Part shown: one piece after another, positions 24,923-33,207 of the stretch
How positions within the stretch are numbered: the first letter of the stretch is position 1
Layout of the letters: the number at the start of each line of letters is the position of its first letter
NCBI RefSeq assembly: GCF_008802405.1
Contig: NZ_VZDO01000011.1
Location: 1 to 64,000 of the forward strand
Direction of reading: 5' to 3'
DNA: 64,000 nucleotides
Origin: Plantimonas leprariae
GTDB lineage: Bacteria > Pseudomonadota > Alphaproteobacteria > Rhizobiales > Rhizobiaceae
The notes under the pieces: model-generated
What the model was told of the DNA's origin: nothing
Databases searched by the model: none
Seen by the model: only the letters and a program-made list of their open reading frames with translations
Made by a program: the position numbers and the translations under genes

Positions 24923-26329
24923 ATGAACACTCACTCCCGCTTCCGCCGGGCGACGCGTCCCGTCGAGGCCGCGCTCGTCGGCGCCGGCGCGTTCGGCCGC
25001 TCGCTGCTTGGGCAGGGTCGTCGCATGACGTTGCTCAACGTCCGCGTCGCGGTGGACGTCACGCCGGAACGCGCGGCCGATGCCTTTCGCGCCGCCGGTT
25101 GGGAAGACGCGGCGGTCGCTCGCTGCGACACGCCGAACCAGGTCGAGGCCGCTTGGCATGCTGGCCAGGCCGTCGCGGCCGGAAGTCTCGCCGACGTTCT
25201 GACGCTGCCGGTCGATGTGGTGGTGGAAGCCAGCGGCCATCCGGAAGCCGGTGCGTCCCATGCGCTCGCCGCCATCGAGGCCGGCAAGCACGTCGCGCTC
25301 GTCACCAAGGAGGCCGACTCCGTCGTCGGTCCCTGGCTCGCGGCCGAAGCCGCCAGCCGAGGTCTCGTCGTCACGCCGGTCGATGGCGACCAGCCGGCCC
25401 TGCTGATCGGGCTGGTGACTTGGGCGGAAACGCTTGGACTGCCGGTGATCGCCGCAGGCAAGTCCAGCGAATACGACTTCGTCTTCGATCGGGCGAGCGA
25501 GACGATGCTGAGCGAGGAGCGCAGTGCTCCGGTGCCGGGCTTCGACCGTTGCTGGGATGCCGCCGGCCGGCCGATCGCGGAGGTTGCGGCGGAACGCGCC
25601 CGTCTCGCGAGCGCGCTGCCGCAGCTCGCCGTGCCGGATCTCTGCGAGATGGGCATCGTCGCGAACGCGACGGGCCTGCTGCCGGACGTGCCCTCGTTTC
25701 ACGCGCCGATCGCACGGATCGAGGAGGTGGCCAGCCTCTTCGTGGAGCAGGTTCGCGGCGGCCTCCTGTCCGGCCGCCGTCGGCTCGACGTGTTCAACTG
25801 CCTGCGCGAGCCGAACGGCCTTTCCTTCGCCGGCGGCGTCTTCGTGGTCGTCGCCTGCGAGGACCGCGAGACGTGGGCCATTCTCGCCGGCAAGGGTCAC
25901 ACCGTATCGGCCGACGGCAGCGCCGCCATGCTCTGGCTGCCGCGCCACCTTCTCGGCCTCGAGGCGCCGATCAGCATTCTGGATGCCGCGGTCAACGGCG
26001 TCTCCGTCGCCGGCAGCCCGAAACCGGTCGTGGATCTCGTCGGCCGCACGTCGAAGCGCCTTGCCGCCGGCACGAAGCTCGAGGCCGTCGGCCACCATCA
26101 TACGATCGACGGCGTCGGCCCGGCGCTGCTGCCGGCCGCGCCGCTTGGGCCGCACCGGCCGATCCCCTACTACCTCATGGCCGGCCGCACGATCCTGCGC
26201 GACGTCGAGGCCGGCGAAACGATCATGGCCGGCGATGTCGCGATCGACGAGGCGGCGCCGCTCCTCGCCATGCGGCGGCGGCAGGACGCGCACTTCTTCG
26301 GCGCGAACGCCGGAACGCTGGATCGGTAG
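24923..26329 (+). CDS. NAD(P)-binding oxidoreductase with C-terminal SAF domain
   Basis: A 468-residue protein of the homoserine-dehydrogenase-like SAF group. The N-terminal Rossmann motif is AALVGAGAFGRSLLGQG, followed by VDVVVEASGHPEAGASHAL and KHVALVTKEADSVVG, the same layout as homoserine dehydrogenase. The end carries a SAF-type segment (MAGRTILRDVEAGETIMAGD), a fold found in altronate dehydratase, sialic acid synthase and FlgA. The substrate is unknown. It starts 78 bases after the GntR gene and is likely regulated by it. In this locus it would oxidise a branched or linear sugar acid before the kinase step; that placement is inference. Confidence 0.8.
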   Translation: MNTHSRFRRATRPVEAALVGAGAFGRSLLGQGRRMTLLNVRVAVDVTPERAADAFRAAGWEDAAVARCDTPNQVEAAWHAGQAVAAGSLADVLTLPVDVVVEASGHPEAGASHALAAIEAGKHVALVTKEADSVVGPWLAAEAASRGLVVTPVDGDQPALLIGLVTWAETLGLPVIAAGKSSEYDFVFDRASETMLSEERSAPVPGFDRCWDAAGRPIAEVAAERARLASALPQLAVPDLCEMGIVANATGLLPDVPSFHAPIARIEEVASLFVEQVRGGLLSGRRRLDVFNCLREPNGLSFAGGVFVVVACEDRETWAILAGKGHTVSADGSAAMLWLPRHLLGLEAPISILDAAVNGVSVAGSPKPVVDLVGRTSKRLAAGTKLEAVGHHHTIDGVGPALLPAAPLGPHRPIPYYLMAGRTILRDVEAGETIMAGDVAIDEAAPLLAMRRRQDAHFFGANAGTLDR

Positions 26330-26458
26330 GAACGAGGGGCGGCGCTCAAGCGCTGTTGTCACAGCCCGAACGGCCTGCTGCCGACCGACGTCGCCCGATG
26401 GCGAACCACGCCGGCAGTGCCCGCTACGCCGGGTGCAACCTCTGGGAGTCCAACTGCG

Positions 26459-27427
26459 ATGATCGAGAAAATCGAGAACGTCAGCGTCATCGGCGCCGGC
26501 TATATGGGTGGTGGCATCGCTCAGTCGCTGGCGGCAGCCGGCATGAAGGTGATGCTGGCCGACGTCTCCCCGGAGGCGACGCGGAGCGCGCTGACCCGTC
26601 TGCTCAGCGAGGCGCGGGACTTCGAGGCGCAAGGCCTGTTCAAGGCCGGGTCGGCCGCCGTCATCGAGGCGAATCTTTCCGCCGCAGACTCGATCGAGGC
26701 TGCGGTCCGCGACGCGGACTTCATCGAGGAGGCCGTGCCGGAAGTGCCGGCGATCAAGCACGAGGTGCTCGGCCGGATCTGCGCCGCGGCGCGGCCCGAC
26801 GCGATCATCGGCACCAACACCTCGACCCTGCCGGTCCACACGCTGGCGCCGGCCGTCACCCATCCGGAGCGTTTCCTGACGGTGCACTTCTCCAACCCGG
26901 CGCCGTTCATCCCGGGCGTCGAGCTGGTCTGCGGCGTCGCGACCGACCGGGCGCTGATACCGGTGGTGAAGGACATGCTGCGGCGCGCCGACCGCAATAG
27001 CGCCGAGGTCGCGGACACGCCGGGCTTCGTCCTGAACCGTCTGCAATATGCGCTGCTGAAAGAGGCCAACTCGATCGTCGAGGAGGGAGTCGCCACCCCC
27101 GCCGACGTCGACGTGATCGTCCGCTCGACCTTCGGCTTCCGCCTGCCGTTCTTCGGCCCGTTCGCCATCGCCGACATGGCGGGGCTCGACGTCTACGCCA
27201 ACTGTTTCAAGACGTTCGAGGACGCTTTCGGCGAGCGCATGGCGACACCCGAACTTCTGAAGGGCTTGGTGGCGGAGGGCAAGTTCGGCGTGAAGAGCGG
27301 CGAGGGTTTCACCGGCAAACACGACCCGGAGAAGCTGGCGAAACTCGTCGCCTACCGGAACAACGCCTATGCGCGCATGGCGCAGCTCCTGCAGGAACTC
27401 GGCCCATCCCCGCTTGCTGAGAGCTGA
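26459..27427 (+). CDS. 3-hydroxyacyl-CoA dehydrogenase family NAD-dependent oxidoreductase
   Basis: A 322-residue beta-hydroxyacid-type dehydrogenase. Rossmann motif VSVIGAGYMGGGIAQ at residues 8-22. Catalytic residues of the family are visible: Ser in TNTSTLPVH, His in VHFSNPAPF and Asn in TPGFVLNRLQ, followed by the EANSIVEEG helix and GVKSGEGF. Besides acyl-CoA enzymes, this family includes L-gulonate 3-dehydrogenase and L-carnitine dehydrogenase. No thiolase or CoA ligase is nearby, so a sugar-acid 3-dehydrogenase role is favoured. The ATG at 26459 is chosen by homology; the gap of 129 bases before it shows no other gene. Confidence 0.85.
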   Translation: MIEKIENVSVIGAGYMGGGIAQSLAAAGMKVMLADVSPEATRSALTRLLSEARDFEAQGLFKAGSAAVIEANLSAADSIEAAVRDADFIEEAVPEVPAIKHEVLGRICAAARPDAIIGTNTSTLPVHTLAPAVTHPERFLTVHFSNPAPFIPGVELVCGVATDRALIPVVKDMLRRADRNSAEVADTPGFVLNRLQYALLKEANSIVEEGVATPADVDVIVRSTFGFRLPFFGPFAIADMAGLDVYANCFKTFEDAFGERMATPELLKGLVAEGKFGVKSGEGFTGKHDPEKLAKLVAYRNNAYARMAQLLQELGPSPLAES

Positions 27428-27469
27428 GAGCCCGGCACCTCGAAAACAGTCGTTTGTCCCGCTTCAGGC

Positions 27470-27615
27470 GACAGTTCCGTCCGCGAGCTGGCGGCGGAGC
27501 ATGTCGAGGCGCTGCGCGGCAAGATCGACCTCCTGTTCGCGCTCGCCGGCGAGCACGCGACGACCCGGCTGGACGACCTGCTTTCCGCCATCAAGGCGAC
27601 CGGGTCGCCCGCGCT
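27470..27615 (+). pseudogene. Possible C-terminal remnant of a MerR-type regulator
   Basis: The frame starting at 27470 reads SVRELAAEHVEALRGKIDLL and then FALAGEHATTRLDDLLSAIK, which resembles the dimerisation helix at the end of MerR-family proteins (AAEHVAALDAKI-like). There is no N-terminal DNA-binding part and no start codon. It runs into the convergent cytochrome gene. The resemblance is weak and from memory. Confidence 0.25.
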
Positions 27616-27623
27616 GCGCCTGT

Positions 27624-28403
27624 CTATCGGCGGGGACCCCAGATCGAGGCGTAGGTGTCCGTCCGCTTGCTCCGGAATGTGCCGTCCAGGAATGCCAAGA
27701 CGACCGCGCCCTCGGCGACCGCTGCGACCGCGAAGAGCCAGGCCGGTGTGCCGACCAGATCGACTCCGAGAACGATCGTCAGCAGCCCCGCCCCGAGCGC
27801 CGCCCAGCCGGCGGGCCGGTGCCATGCTTCGAACCGGCGGCGCCGCGCCGTCATGTCGTAGTGGTCGCCTCGCCAGGTCGCGGGATCGCGGGGATCGGCC
27901 TTTCTGCCGGTCGGTCCGCCCTTCGTGCCGCGCAGCCAGGCCGAGCCCACCTGCGACCAACCGAGCAGCAGCACTGCTAGGCCGACCCGGCCGTGGACCG
28001 TGTCGAAGCGACCGCCGGTCTGGGAGACGACGGCGACGAAGCCGAGCGTCGCAACGACGCTGCCGGCATACTGCAGCCGCCGGTGCCAGACCCACCAGTA
28101 GAGGTTCTCGATCTCGCGCGGGAAATCCTGCCGGGACGTGACCTTGGCGAAGCGCGCGATGAGGCCCCCGGCCGGCAGCAGGATGCCCCAGGCGCTCAGC
28201 ATGCAGGCGGCATGCAGGGCGAGAACCGCCCCGACCGTGCCCGACAGGCCAAACCAGACGGCAAGGGCAGCCGCGACCGCGGCGGCGGGCACGAGCCAGA
28301 TCGACCTCGAGCCCACCGGCCGTTCGAGCGGGGCCGGTGCATTCGGCGCGCGGCCGCCGACGGTTGCCAGATCGCTGAACTGGGCGTCGGTCGTTCGAGC
28401 CAT
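27624..28403 (-). CDS. Cytochrome b561-like membrane protein
   Basis: A 259-residue membrane protein with about five to six hydrophobic helices and the His pattern of the cytochrome b561/ferric-reductase transmembrane fold: His in LALHAACMLSAWGILLPAGG, in FDTVHGRVGLAVLLLGW and in FEAWHRPAGWAALGAG, plus WHRRLQYAG. These would hold two haems for transmembrane electron transfer. In many bacteria and fungi the domain follows a DOMON domain; here the first about 30 residues are short and polar. The start at 28403 has AGAGGG upstream. The gene is convergent with the enzyme gene at 26459. Electron donor and acceptor are unknown. Confidence 0.75.
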   Translation of the reverse strand: MARTTDAQFSDLATVGGRAPNAPAPLERPVGSRSIWLVPAAAVAAALAVWFGLSGTVGAVLALHAACMLSAWGILLPAGGLIARFAKVTSRQDFPREIENLYWWVWHRRLQYAGSVVATLGFVAVVSQTGGRFDTVHGRVGLAVLLLGWSQVGSAWLRGTKGGPTGRKADPRDPATWRGDHYDMTARRRRFEAWHRPAGWAALGAGLLTIVLGVDLVGTPAWLFAVAAVAEGAVVLAFLDGTFRSKRTDTYASIWGPRR

Positions 28404-28695
28404 CGCACCCTCTCGCGACGAGGAAGGCTTCTCCGATCGGCGTCCGGTCGTCAAGCGCCAGCCTGCCGATACCGGGCGGAGGCTGACATCGGGCAGCACG
28501 AAAACCGGCAGCCCTCCTGCCTGTCGGGGTCGAAAGCAGGACGGCAGATTTCCCACGTCTTCCGCCCGGAAGCGGACCGTCCGGCTTCGGCCCGGAGGGG
28601 AGTCAGCCGAACAGCCGGCCGGGATGGATATCGTCGGCTGCTGGAGCGTGAACGCCGGGTGCTGCGGCAGGCGGGTTGATCCTCCAGGCAGGGGT

Positions 28696-29556
28696 TCAGC
28701 GCAGGCGGGGTGGCAGGTCCGGGACGGTGAAGGCACCGGGAATGCCGCCGTTCAGCGGAAACGACCCGGCCGTCACGAACCCGGCATCGTCGCTCGCGAG
28801 ATAGGCGGCCGTTGCGGCCAGTTCCTCCAAGGTCCCGAACCGTCCCATCGGCATGTGCGTGAAGCGGCGCGCGGCCTGGTCCGGACCTATGCGTTCGAAC
28901 GTCGCCCTGATCTCCCGCGTCTCGATCGGGCCGATGGCGAGGGCGTTCACCCGGATGTTGCCGCGGGCGAGGTGCACGCCGAGGTCGCGCGAGAGCTGCT
29001 CCACGCCGGCCTTGGCGGCGTTGAACGCCATCTGGCCCGTGGCGGCGCCCATGCCCGCCAGGAACGAGGCGGTGTTGATGACCGAGCTTGCGGATGCTCC
29101 CTTGCCCATGTGCGGGATCGCGTGCTTGCAGCTAAGCCATGTCGCCGTGAGGATCGAGGCGATCACCCGGTTCCAGGTTTCCAGCGTGGTGTCGAGCGCC
29201 GAGTGATCGTCCGGATCGAGCGGCCCGGCATTGTTATAGAGAACGTCCAGGCGGCCGAACCTTTCGGCCACGCTCGCATAGGCAGCGGCGACGGCATCCT
29301 CGTCGGTCAGGTCGGCGATCAACGGCAGTTCACCGATCGCATGCGGGCGGCGGTCGATGCCGACGACGATGCCGCCTTCATCGGCAAAGCGCCGGGCGAC
29401 CACCTCGCCCATGTCGCCCAGCACACCCGCGACGACGCAGACGCGCCCCTCAAGACGGCGTTCTCGCACGACACCACTCCTGTATCCGCTTTCAGCGCCG
29501 TTGCCGGCACAAGCGCCGGCCGGTGTCGGCTCCATGGTTTCGCCGAGCGATCTCAT
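28696..29556 (-). CDS. SDR-family oxidoreductase with Phe at the catalytic Tyr position
   Basis: A 286-residue short-chain dehydrogenase-like protein. The coenzyme loop is unusual (VVAGVLGDMGEVVARRF), followed by DVLYNNAGPLDPDDHSAL (NAG motif) and NTASFLAGM (Ser). Where the family has Tyr-x3-Lys this protein has AFNAAK: the codon is TTC, so the catalytic Tyr is replaced by Phe. The late IGPIETREI and GSFPLNGGI segments are normal for the classical SDR fold. The start at 29556 overlaps the stop of the upstream monooxygenase gene (ATGA), so the about 30-residue N-terminal extension may be real; a GTG about 28 codons in is the alternative. Activity is doubtful or altered. Confidence 0.82.
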   Translation of the reverse strand: MRSLGETMEPTPAGACAGNGAESGYRSGVVRERRLEGRVCVVAGVLGDMGEVVARRFADEGGIVVGIDRRPHAIGELPLIADLTDEDAVAAAYASVAERFGRLDVLYNNAGPLDPDDHSALDTTLETWNRVIASILTATWLSCKHAIPHMGKGASASSVINTASFLAGMGAATGQMAFNAAKAGVEQLSRDLGVHLARGNIRVNALAIGPIETREIRATFERIGPDQAARRFTHMPMGRFGTLEELAATAAYLASDDAGFVTAGSFPLNGGIPGAFTVPDLPPRLR

Positions 29557-31079
29557 GCCGTGCCGAACCAGCGCGAGATGGCATCGGCAAGTTCGGTCTC
29601 GTCAAGTGCCGTTTCGTCATGGATCCAGGCGACGATGCCGTCGGGACGCACCAGCACGGCGCCGAGGCCCAGCCGATCGCGGGCATCCGTCGCGACATAG
29701 GGGAGCCGGTCGCCCCAGCGCTCCGCGATGGTTCGCAGCGCCGGGCATGCGTCGAAGTCGAGCAGCACGCCCCGGCCGTTCCGGAGCCGCTCGTTCAGCC
29801 GCGTCCCGTCGACCAGCGCGAAGTCCGGCGCGCTGCGACCCACCAGCGGGTGATCGTCGCCGAGCTCGTAGCGGAGCGAGATGCCCCAGACGCGCTCGGC
29901 GAAGTAGGTCGCGCCATCGCGCGTTGCGATGAGATCGCGGATGACGCTTTCGAGCGCCCGCGTGCTCCGGCTTGGCCGCATCAGCGCGACCTGCGCGCGC
30001 GACCAGTCGAGGACCTGCGCCGCGATGGGCTGGCGCTCGCTCGCATAGGTGTCGATGAGGCCGTCCGGCGCATGCCCATGGATCGTGGCCGCGAGCTTCC
30101 AGCCGAGGTTCATCGCATCGCCGAGTCCGAGGTTGAGCCCCTGTCCGCCGAGCGGCGAATGGATGTGCGCGGCGTCGCCCGCCAGCAGCACGCGACCTCG
30201 GGCGTATTCGGTCGCCTGGAAGGCGCGATCGGTCCAGGTCGTGGCGAGGTCGAGCGCCGTCACCGCGACATCGGTCCCGGAAACCTTGCGCAGGACCGTT
30301 TCGACATGGTCGCGCGTGATCGGCGCGGCGCGATGGAAGGCGCCGCGGTCGAAGTCGACCATCCCGATCGTAGCGGGCGGCGTGAAGAGGTACATGCCCG
30401 TCGCCGTGTAGTGCCGACCGGGCTTCAGCGCGTCCGGATCGGCCAGTTCGACCTGGACGGAGTAGCCGGTGAATTCGGGATCGGTGCCGGCGAAGCCGAT
30501 GCCGGCCGCCTTGCGCACCGCGCTGCGCGCGCCGTCGCAGCCGACGAGCCAGCGCCCCCGGAACATCTCTCCGCCGGCGCGAACCGCGACTTGTTCGCCG
30601 GACTGCTCGAAGCCGTCCACCCCACAGCCGCGCCGGATTTCGACGCCGAGGGCGTCGGCGCGAGCTGTCAGGACGGCTTCGATGCTCGCCATGTCGGTGG
30701 CGAGGTTGCCGACTTCGCCGGGCAGGCGATACGGCCAGCGGCTGCGGTCGATCTGATCGTGGAAGAACTGGATGCCGGCGAAGTGGCCGCCCGGCCGGCG
30801 CTGCTGCTTCGTCCAATGCGCCGTTCCAGGCGTGTCGCGGCCTGCGGCATGAGCTTTGACGGCGTCGAGCAGGCCGCGGCGGTCGAAGCTCTCGATCGTC
30901 GGCACCGTCAGGCCGCGCACGCCGAACGGCGGCTGCTTCAGCGGCGAATGCGGGTCGTGCGCCGCTTCGAGCACCAGCACCGAGCAGCCGGCCCGCCGCA
31001 GCTCGCCGGCAAGAAACAGGCCGACCGGGCCAGCGCCGGCGATGACGACGTCATGGAGGTGGATGGGGGTGCGATGCAT
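29553..31079 (-). CDS. FAD-dependent monooxygenase (aromatic hydroxylase type)
   Basis: Class A flavoprotein monooxygenase of 508 residues, PheA/TfdB-like. FAD motifs: DVVIAGAGPVGLFLAGELRR at residues 10-29, the WLVGCDGARSAVRKAAG segment (DG motif) and VLLAGDAAHIHSPLGGQGLN (GD motif). After about residue 390 comes a thioredoxin-like C-terminal domain (LRNGRGVLLDFDACPALRT), as in phenol hydroxylase. It is translated just before the SDR gene and the two form a coupled pair. Such pairs usually belong to aromatic or polyketide-like compound breakdown. No ring-cleavage gene is nearby, so the substrate is unknown. Confidence 0.88.
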   Translation of the reverse strand: MHRTPIHLHDVVIAGAGPVGLFLAGELRRAGCSVLVLEAAHDPHSPLKQPPFGVRGLTVPTIESFDRRGLLDAVKAHAAGRDTPGTAHWTKQQRRPGGHFAGIQFFHDQIDRSRWPYRLPGEVGNLATDMASIEAVLTARADALGVEIRRGCGVDGFEQSGEQVAVRAGGEMFRGRWLVGCDGARSAVRKAAGIGFAGTDPEFTGYSVQVELADPDALKPGRHYTATGMYLFTPPATIGMVDFDRGAFHRAAPITRDHVETVLRKVSGTDVAVTALDLATTWTDRAFQATEYARGRVLLAGDAAHIHSPLGGQGLNLGLGDAMNLGWKLAATIHGHAPDGLIDTYASERQPIAAQVLDWSRAQVALMRPSRSTRALESVIRDLIATRDGATYFAERVWGISLRYELGDDHPLVGRSAPDFALVDGTRLNERLRNGRGVLLDFDACPALRTIAERWGDRLPYVATDARDRLGLGAVLVRPDGIVAWIHDETALDETELADAISRWFGTA

Positions 31080-31474
31080 GGTCGAGGCTCTCCAAGTCGA
31101 TGTTCGACCGGAGCGTTTCCCGAACCCGAGACCCGCACGGACGAACGGTTGGATGCGCGAGACGCATCCGTCGTTCGTCGTGGGGATCTCCGGCGCGAGG
31201 CCAAAGACCAGAGCTTCCGTTACCGGAAGGACTTGGGCTTACCAAACCAAGTCTGCCTTTTCCGACATGTGAGCTATAGCGCCGCAGCGATGACCTCGCA
31301 ACGGCTACCCACGCGCCGCCCGGGCCGACAGCGGTGCGTAGGCGCGCGCTACGAACCCAACGGGGTAGTCAAAGGTCGCCATTGAACGTTCATGGTGATG
31401 CAGACGCCTGCAAAGGCGGCAAGGTGGCTTGGACGATAGCCGGGAGCCCGGTTTCGCCGAACCCCGTCGCTTGA
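31080..31474. other. Intergenic region upstream of the monooxygenase operon
   Basis: 395 bases between the monooxygenase start and the hmp stop. No gene is supported. It holds the inverted repeat at 31231-31252 and should contain the promoter of the monooxygenase-SDR pair and the end of the hmp operon. Confidence 0.4.
31231..31252. promoter_or_regulatory. Inverted repeat, possible operator of the monooxygenase-SDR pair
   Basis: ACTTGG, ten bases, CCAAGT: a perfect 6-bp inverted repeat about 150 bases before the monooxygenase start, in a locally AT-richer segment. The layout suits a TetR- or MarR-type site, but no regulator gene is adjacent. Confidence 0.35.
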
Positions 31475-32689
31475 TCAAGCGGCGACGAGTTCGTCCGCCG
31501 GACCGAAGAACTCATAGTGAATGCAGTTCGAGGGCACGCCGGCCAGCGTCAGCTCTCGCACGTAGAAGTGGAGGAATGGCCTCGGACCGCACAGAAAGAC
31601 GTCCGCTTCCGCGAGGGGTGTGTGCCGGGTGAGCCAGTCGACGGAAACGAAGCCCTCGCCTTCGTGGCTCGTGCCGAGCACGTCCGTCTCGGCCGGCTCG
31701 CTGTAGAAGGTCGCGACCCGTAGGTTGCCGGCGCGGCCCGCAAGCGCGCGCATGTGCGACGCCATCGCATGGGTCTCGCCGTTCAGCGTGCCGTGGACGA
31801 AATAGGCTGGGATTTCGTCGAGGTCGTGGGCGATCCTTTCAGCCATGCTGACCATCGGCGTCAGCCCGACGCCGCCGGAAAGCAGGATCACGGGACGGGT
31901 CGGTGCGTCCGGAAGATGGAAGTCGCCAGACGGCGGCGTGGTTTCGAGGACGTCGCCGATCTGTACCTGATCGTGCAGGAAGCGGGAGCCGCCCTGTCCG
32001 CTCTCCTCACGCTTGACCGAGATGCGGTAGTGCCCGCCGTTCGGCCCGCAGGAGATCGAATAGTTGCGCTTCAGCTCGGGCCTGCCCGAGGGCTTCAGCC
32101 GGAAGGTCAGGTATTGCCCGGCCTTGTGGCGCAGCACCGGCCGGCCGTCCTCCGGCCGCAACACGAAGGAGGTGATGTGGCTGCTCTCGCGGATCCTCTC
32201 GGCGACGACGAAGCGGCGCCAGCCCGTCCAGCCGCCCTGCGCGGTCATGATCTCGTCCCGCAGAACGAGTTCGCGCGCCTTCAACACGTCGGCCAGGAAC
32301 CAGAAGGCCTCGCCCCAAGCGGCGAGCAGTTCGTCGGTCGCCGCATCGCCGAGGATCTCCTTGATAGCGCCGAGCAAGGCCGTGGCGACATAGGGGTAGT
32401 GTTCGGGAAGGATGTGGTAGCCGACATGCTTGTAGGCGATCCGCTCGACTACCGGCGCGAGCGCGCCGAGATTGTCGATGTTGCTCGCATAGCCGAGGAT
32501 CGCCGCCGCCAGCGCATGCACCTGCGCGCCGTTGCCGCCCTGGTTCGCGTGATTGAACAGGGCGCGGATGTGATCGTCCTGGAACAGGCGCGCATACATG
32601 GCGGTGGTGATCGCCGTGCCGTGCTCGGCGAGCGCCGGTATGGACGCCTTGACGAGCGCTATCGCGGCCGGACTGAGCGGCTGAGGCAT
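31475..32689 (-). CDS. hmp: NO-inducible flavohaemoglobin (nitric oxide dioxygenase)
   Basis: A 404-residue flavohaemoglobin that converts NO and O2 to nitrate. Residues 1-140 are the globin: Tyr of the B helix in AMYARLF (residue 32), proximal His 88 in AYKHVGYHILPEHY. Residues 155-265 are the FAD domain with KRNYSISCGP and GGSRFLHDQV. Residues 270-400 are the NAD domain with LLSGGVGLTPMVSM and VFLCGPRPFLHFY. Full family length. It is last in an operon with a truncated haemoglobin and a DoxX-like/DUF305 protein, under divergent NsrR-type control. Confidence 0.94.
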   Translation of the reverse strand: MPQPLSPAAIALVKASIPALAEHGTAITTAMYARLFQDDHIRALFNHANQGGNGAQVHALAAAILGYASNIDNLGALAPVVERIAYKHVGYHILPEHYPYVATALLGAIKEILGDAATDELLAAWGEAFWFLADVLKARELVLRDEIMTAQGGWTGWRRFVVAERIRESSHITSFVLRPEDGRPVLRHKAGQYLTFRLKPSGRPELKRNYSISCGPNGGHYRISVKREESGQGGSRFLHDQVQIGDVLETTPPSGDFHLPDAPTRPVILLSGGVGLTPMVSMAERIAHDLDEIPAYFVHGTLNGETHAMASHMRALAGRAGNLRVATFYSEPAETDVLGTSHEGEGFVSVDWLTRHTPLAEADVFLCGPRPFLHFYVRELTLAGVPSNCIHYEFFGPADELVAA

Positions 32690-32711
32690 ATCTCTTCTCC
32701 TGAGCGGTTGA

Positions 32712-33179
32712 TTACGCGGCCGGGGACGGCCGGAACTCGATGGCGAGTTGCAGGCTCTCCGCGATGCGCGCGGCCTTGCCCTGGATGATCGTGGCCGTGT
32801 CCGCCGGCAGCATCTCGCCGCTCGTCAGCGTCCAGAGTGCCAGCCACCGTTCGAAACGCTCCGGCGTCATGGCGCCGGCGTGAAGGAGGTGGAGCGCGAC
32901 CGGATTGCCCTTGTAGCGCCCGCTCGTCAGCATGACCGACGACCAGAAGTCCGTCAGGCGGGCGAGATGGTCGTCCCAATCGGACACGGCGGCGCCGAAC
33001 ACCGGCGCCAGCAACGGGTCGGCGCGAACACGTTCGTAGAAGCGGTCCACCAAACGCAGCAACGCGATCTCGTCCAACTGAGGTCGATGATCCGCCTGCA
33101 CCGCTTGGCCGCTTGCGACAGTCGTGTCGAAGTAAGCCGGCGGCCCTTGGGGCGAGACCGTTTCGAGCGGGAGCGTCAT
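32712..33179 (-). CDS. Group III truncated haemoglobin
   Basis: A 155-residue 2/2 haemoglobin of group III (Ctb/TrHbP type). Seen: LRLVDRFYERVRADPLLAPVF (B helix with Tyr), DWDDHLARLTDFWSSVML, and the group III signature GNPVALHLLH, whose His 97 is the likely haem ligand, followed by FERWLALW. Members help against NO and nitrosative stress. It lies 22 bases upstream of hmp and 28 bases downstream of the DoxX-like/DUF305 gene, so the three form one operon. Confidence 0.87.
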   Translation of the reverse strand: MTLPLETVSPQGPPAYFDTTVASGQAVQADHRPQLDEIALLRLVDRFYERVRADPLLAPVFGAAVSDWDDHLARLTDFWSSVMLTSGRYKGNPVALHLLHAGAMTPERFERWLALWTLTSGEMLPADTATIIQGKAARIAESLQLAIEFRPSPAA

Positions 33180-33207
33180 CGTCGTCCTTCCGTACGTCGG
33201 GTTGGCG

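Noticed and set aside
26459-27427. 3-hydroxyacyl-CoA dehydrogenase as part of beta-oxidation
   Set aside because: No enoyl-CoA hydratase, thiolase or acyl-CoA ligase is nearby, and the gene is in a GntR-linked sugar-acid locus.
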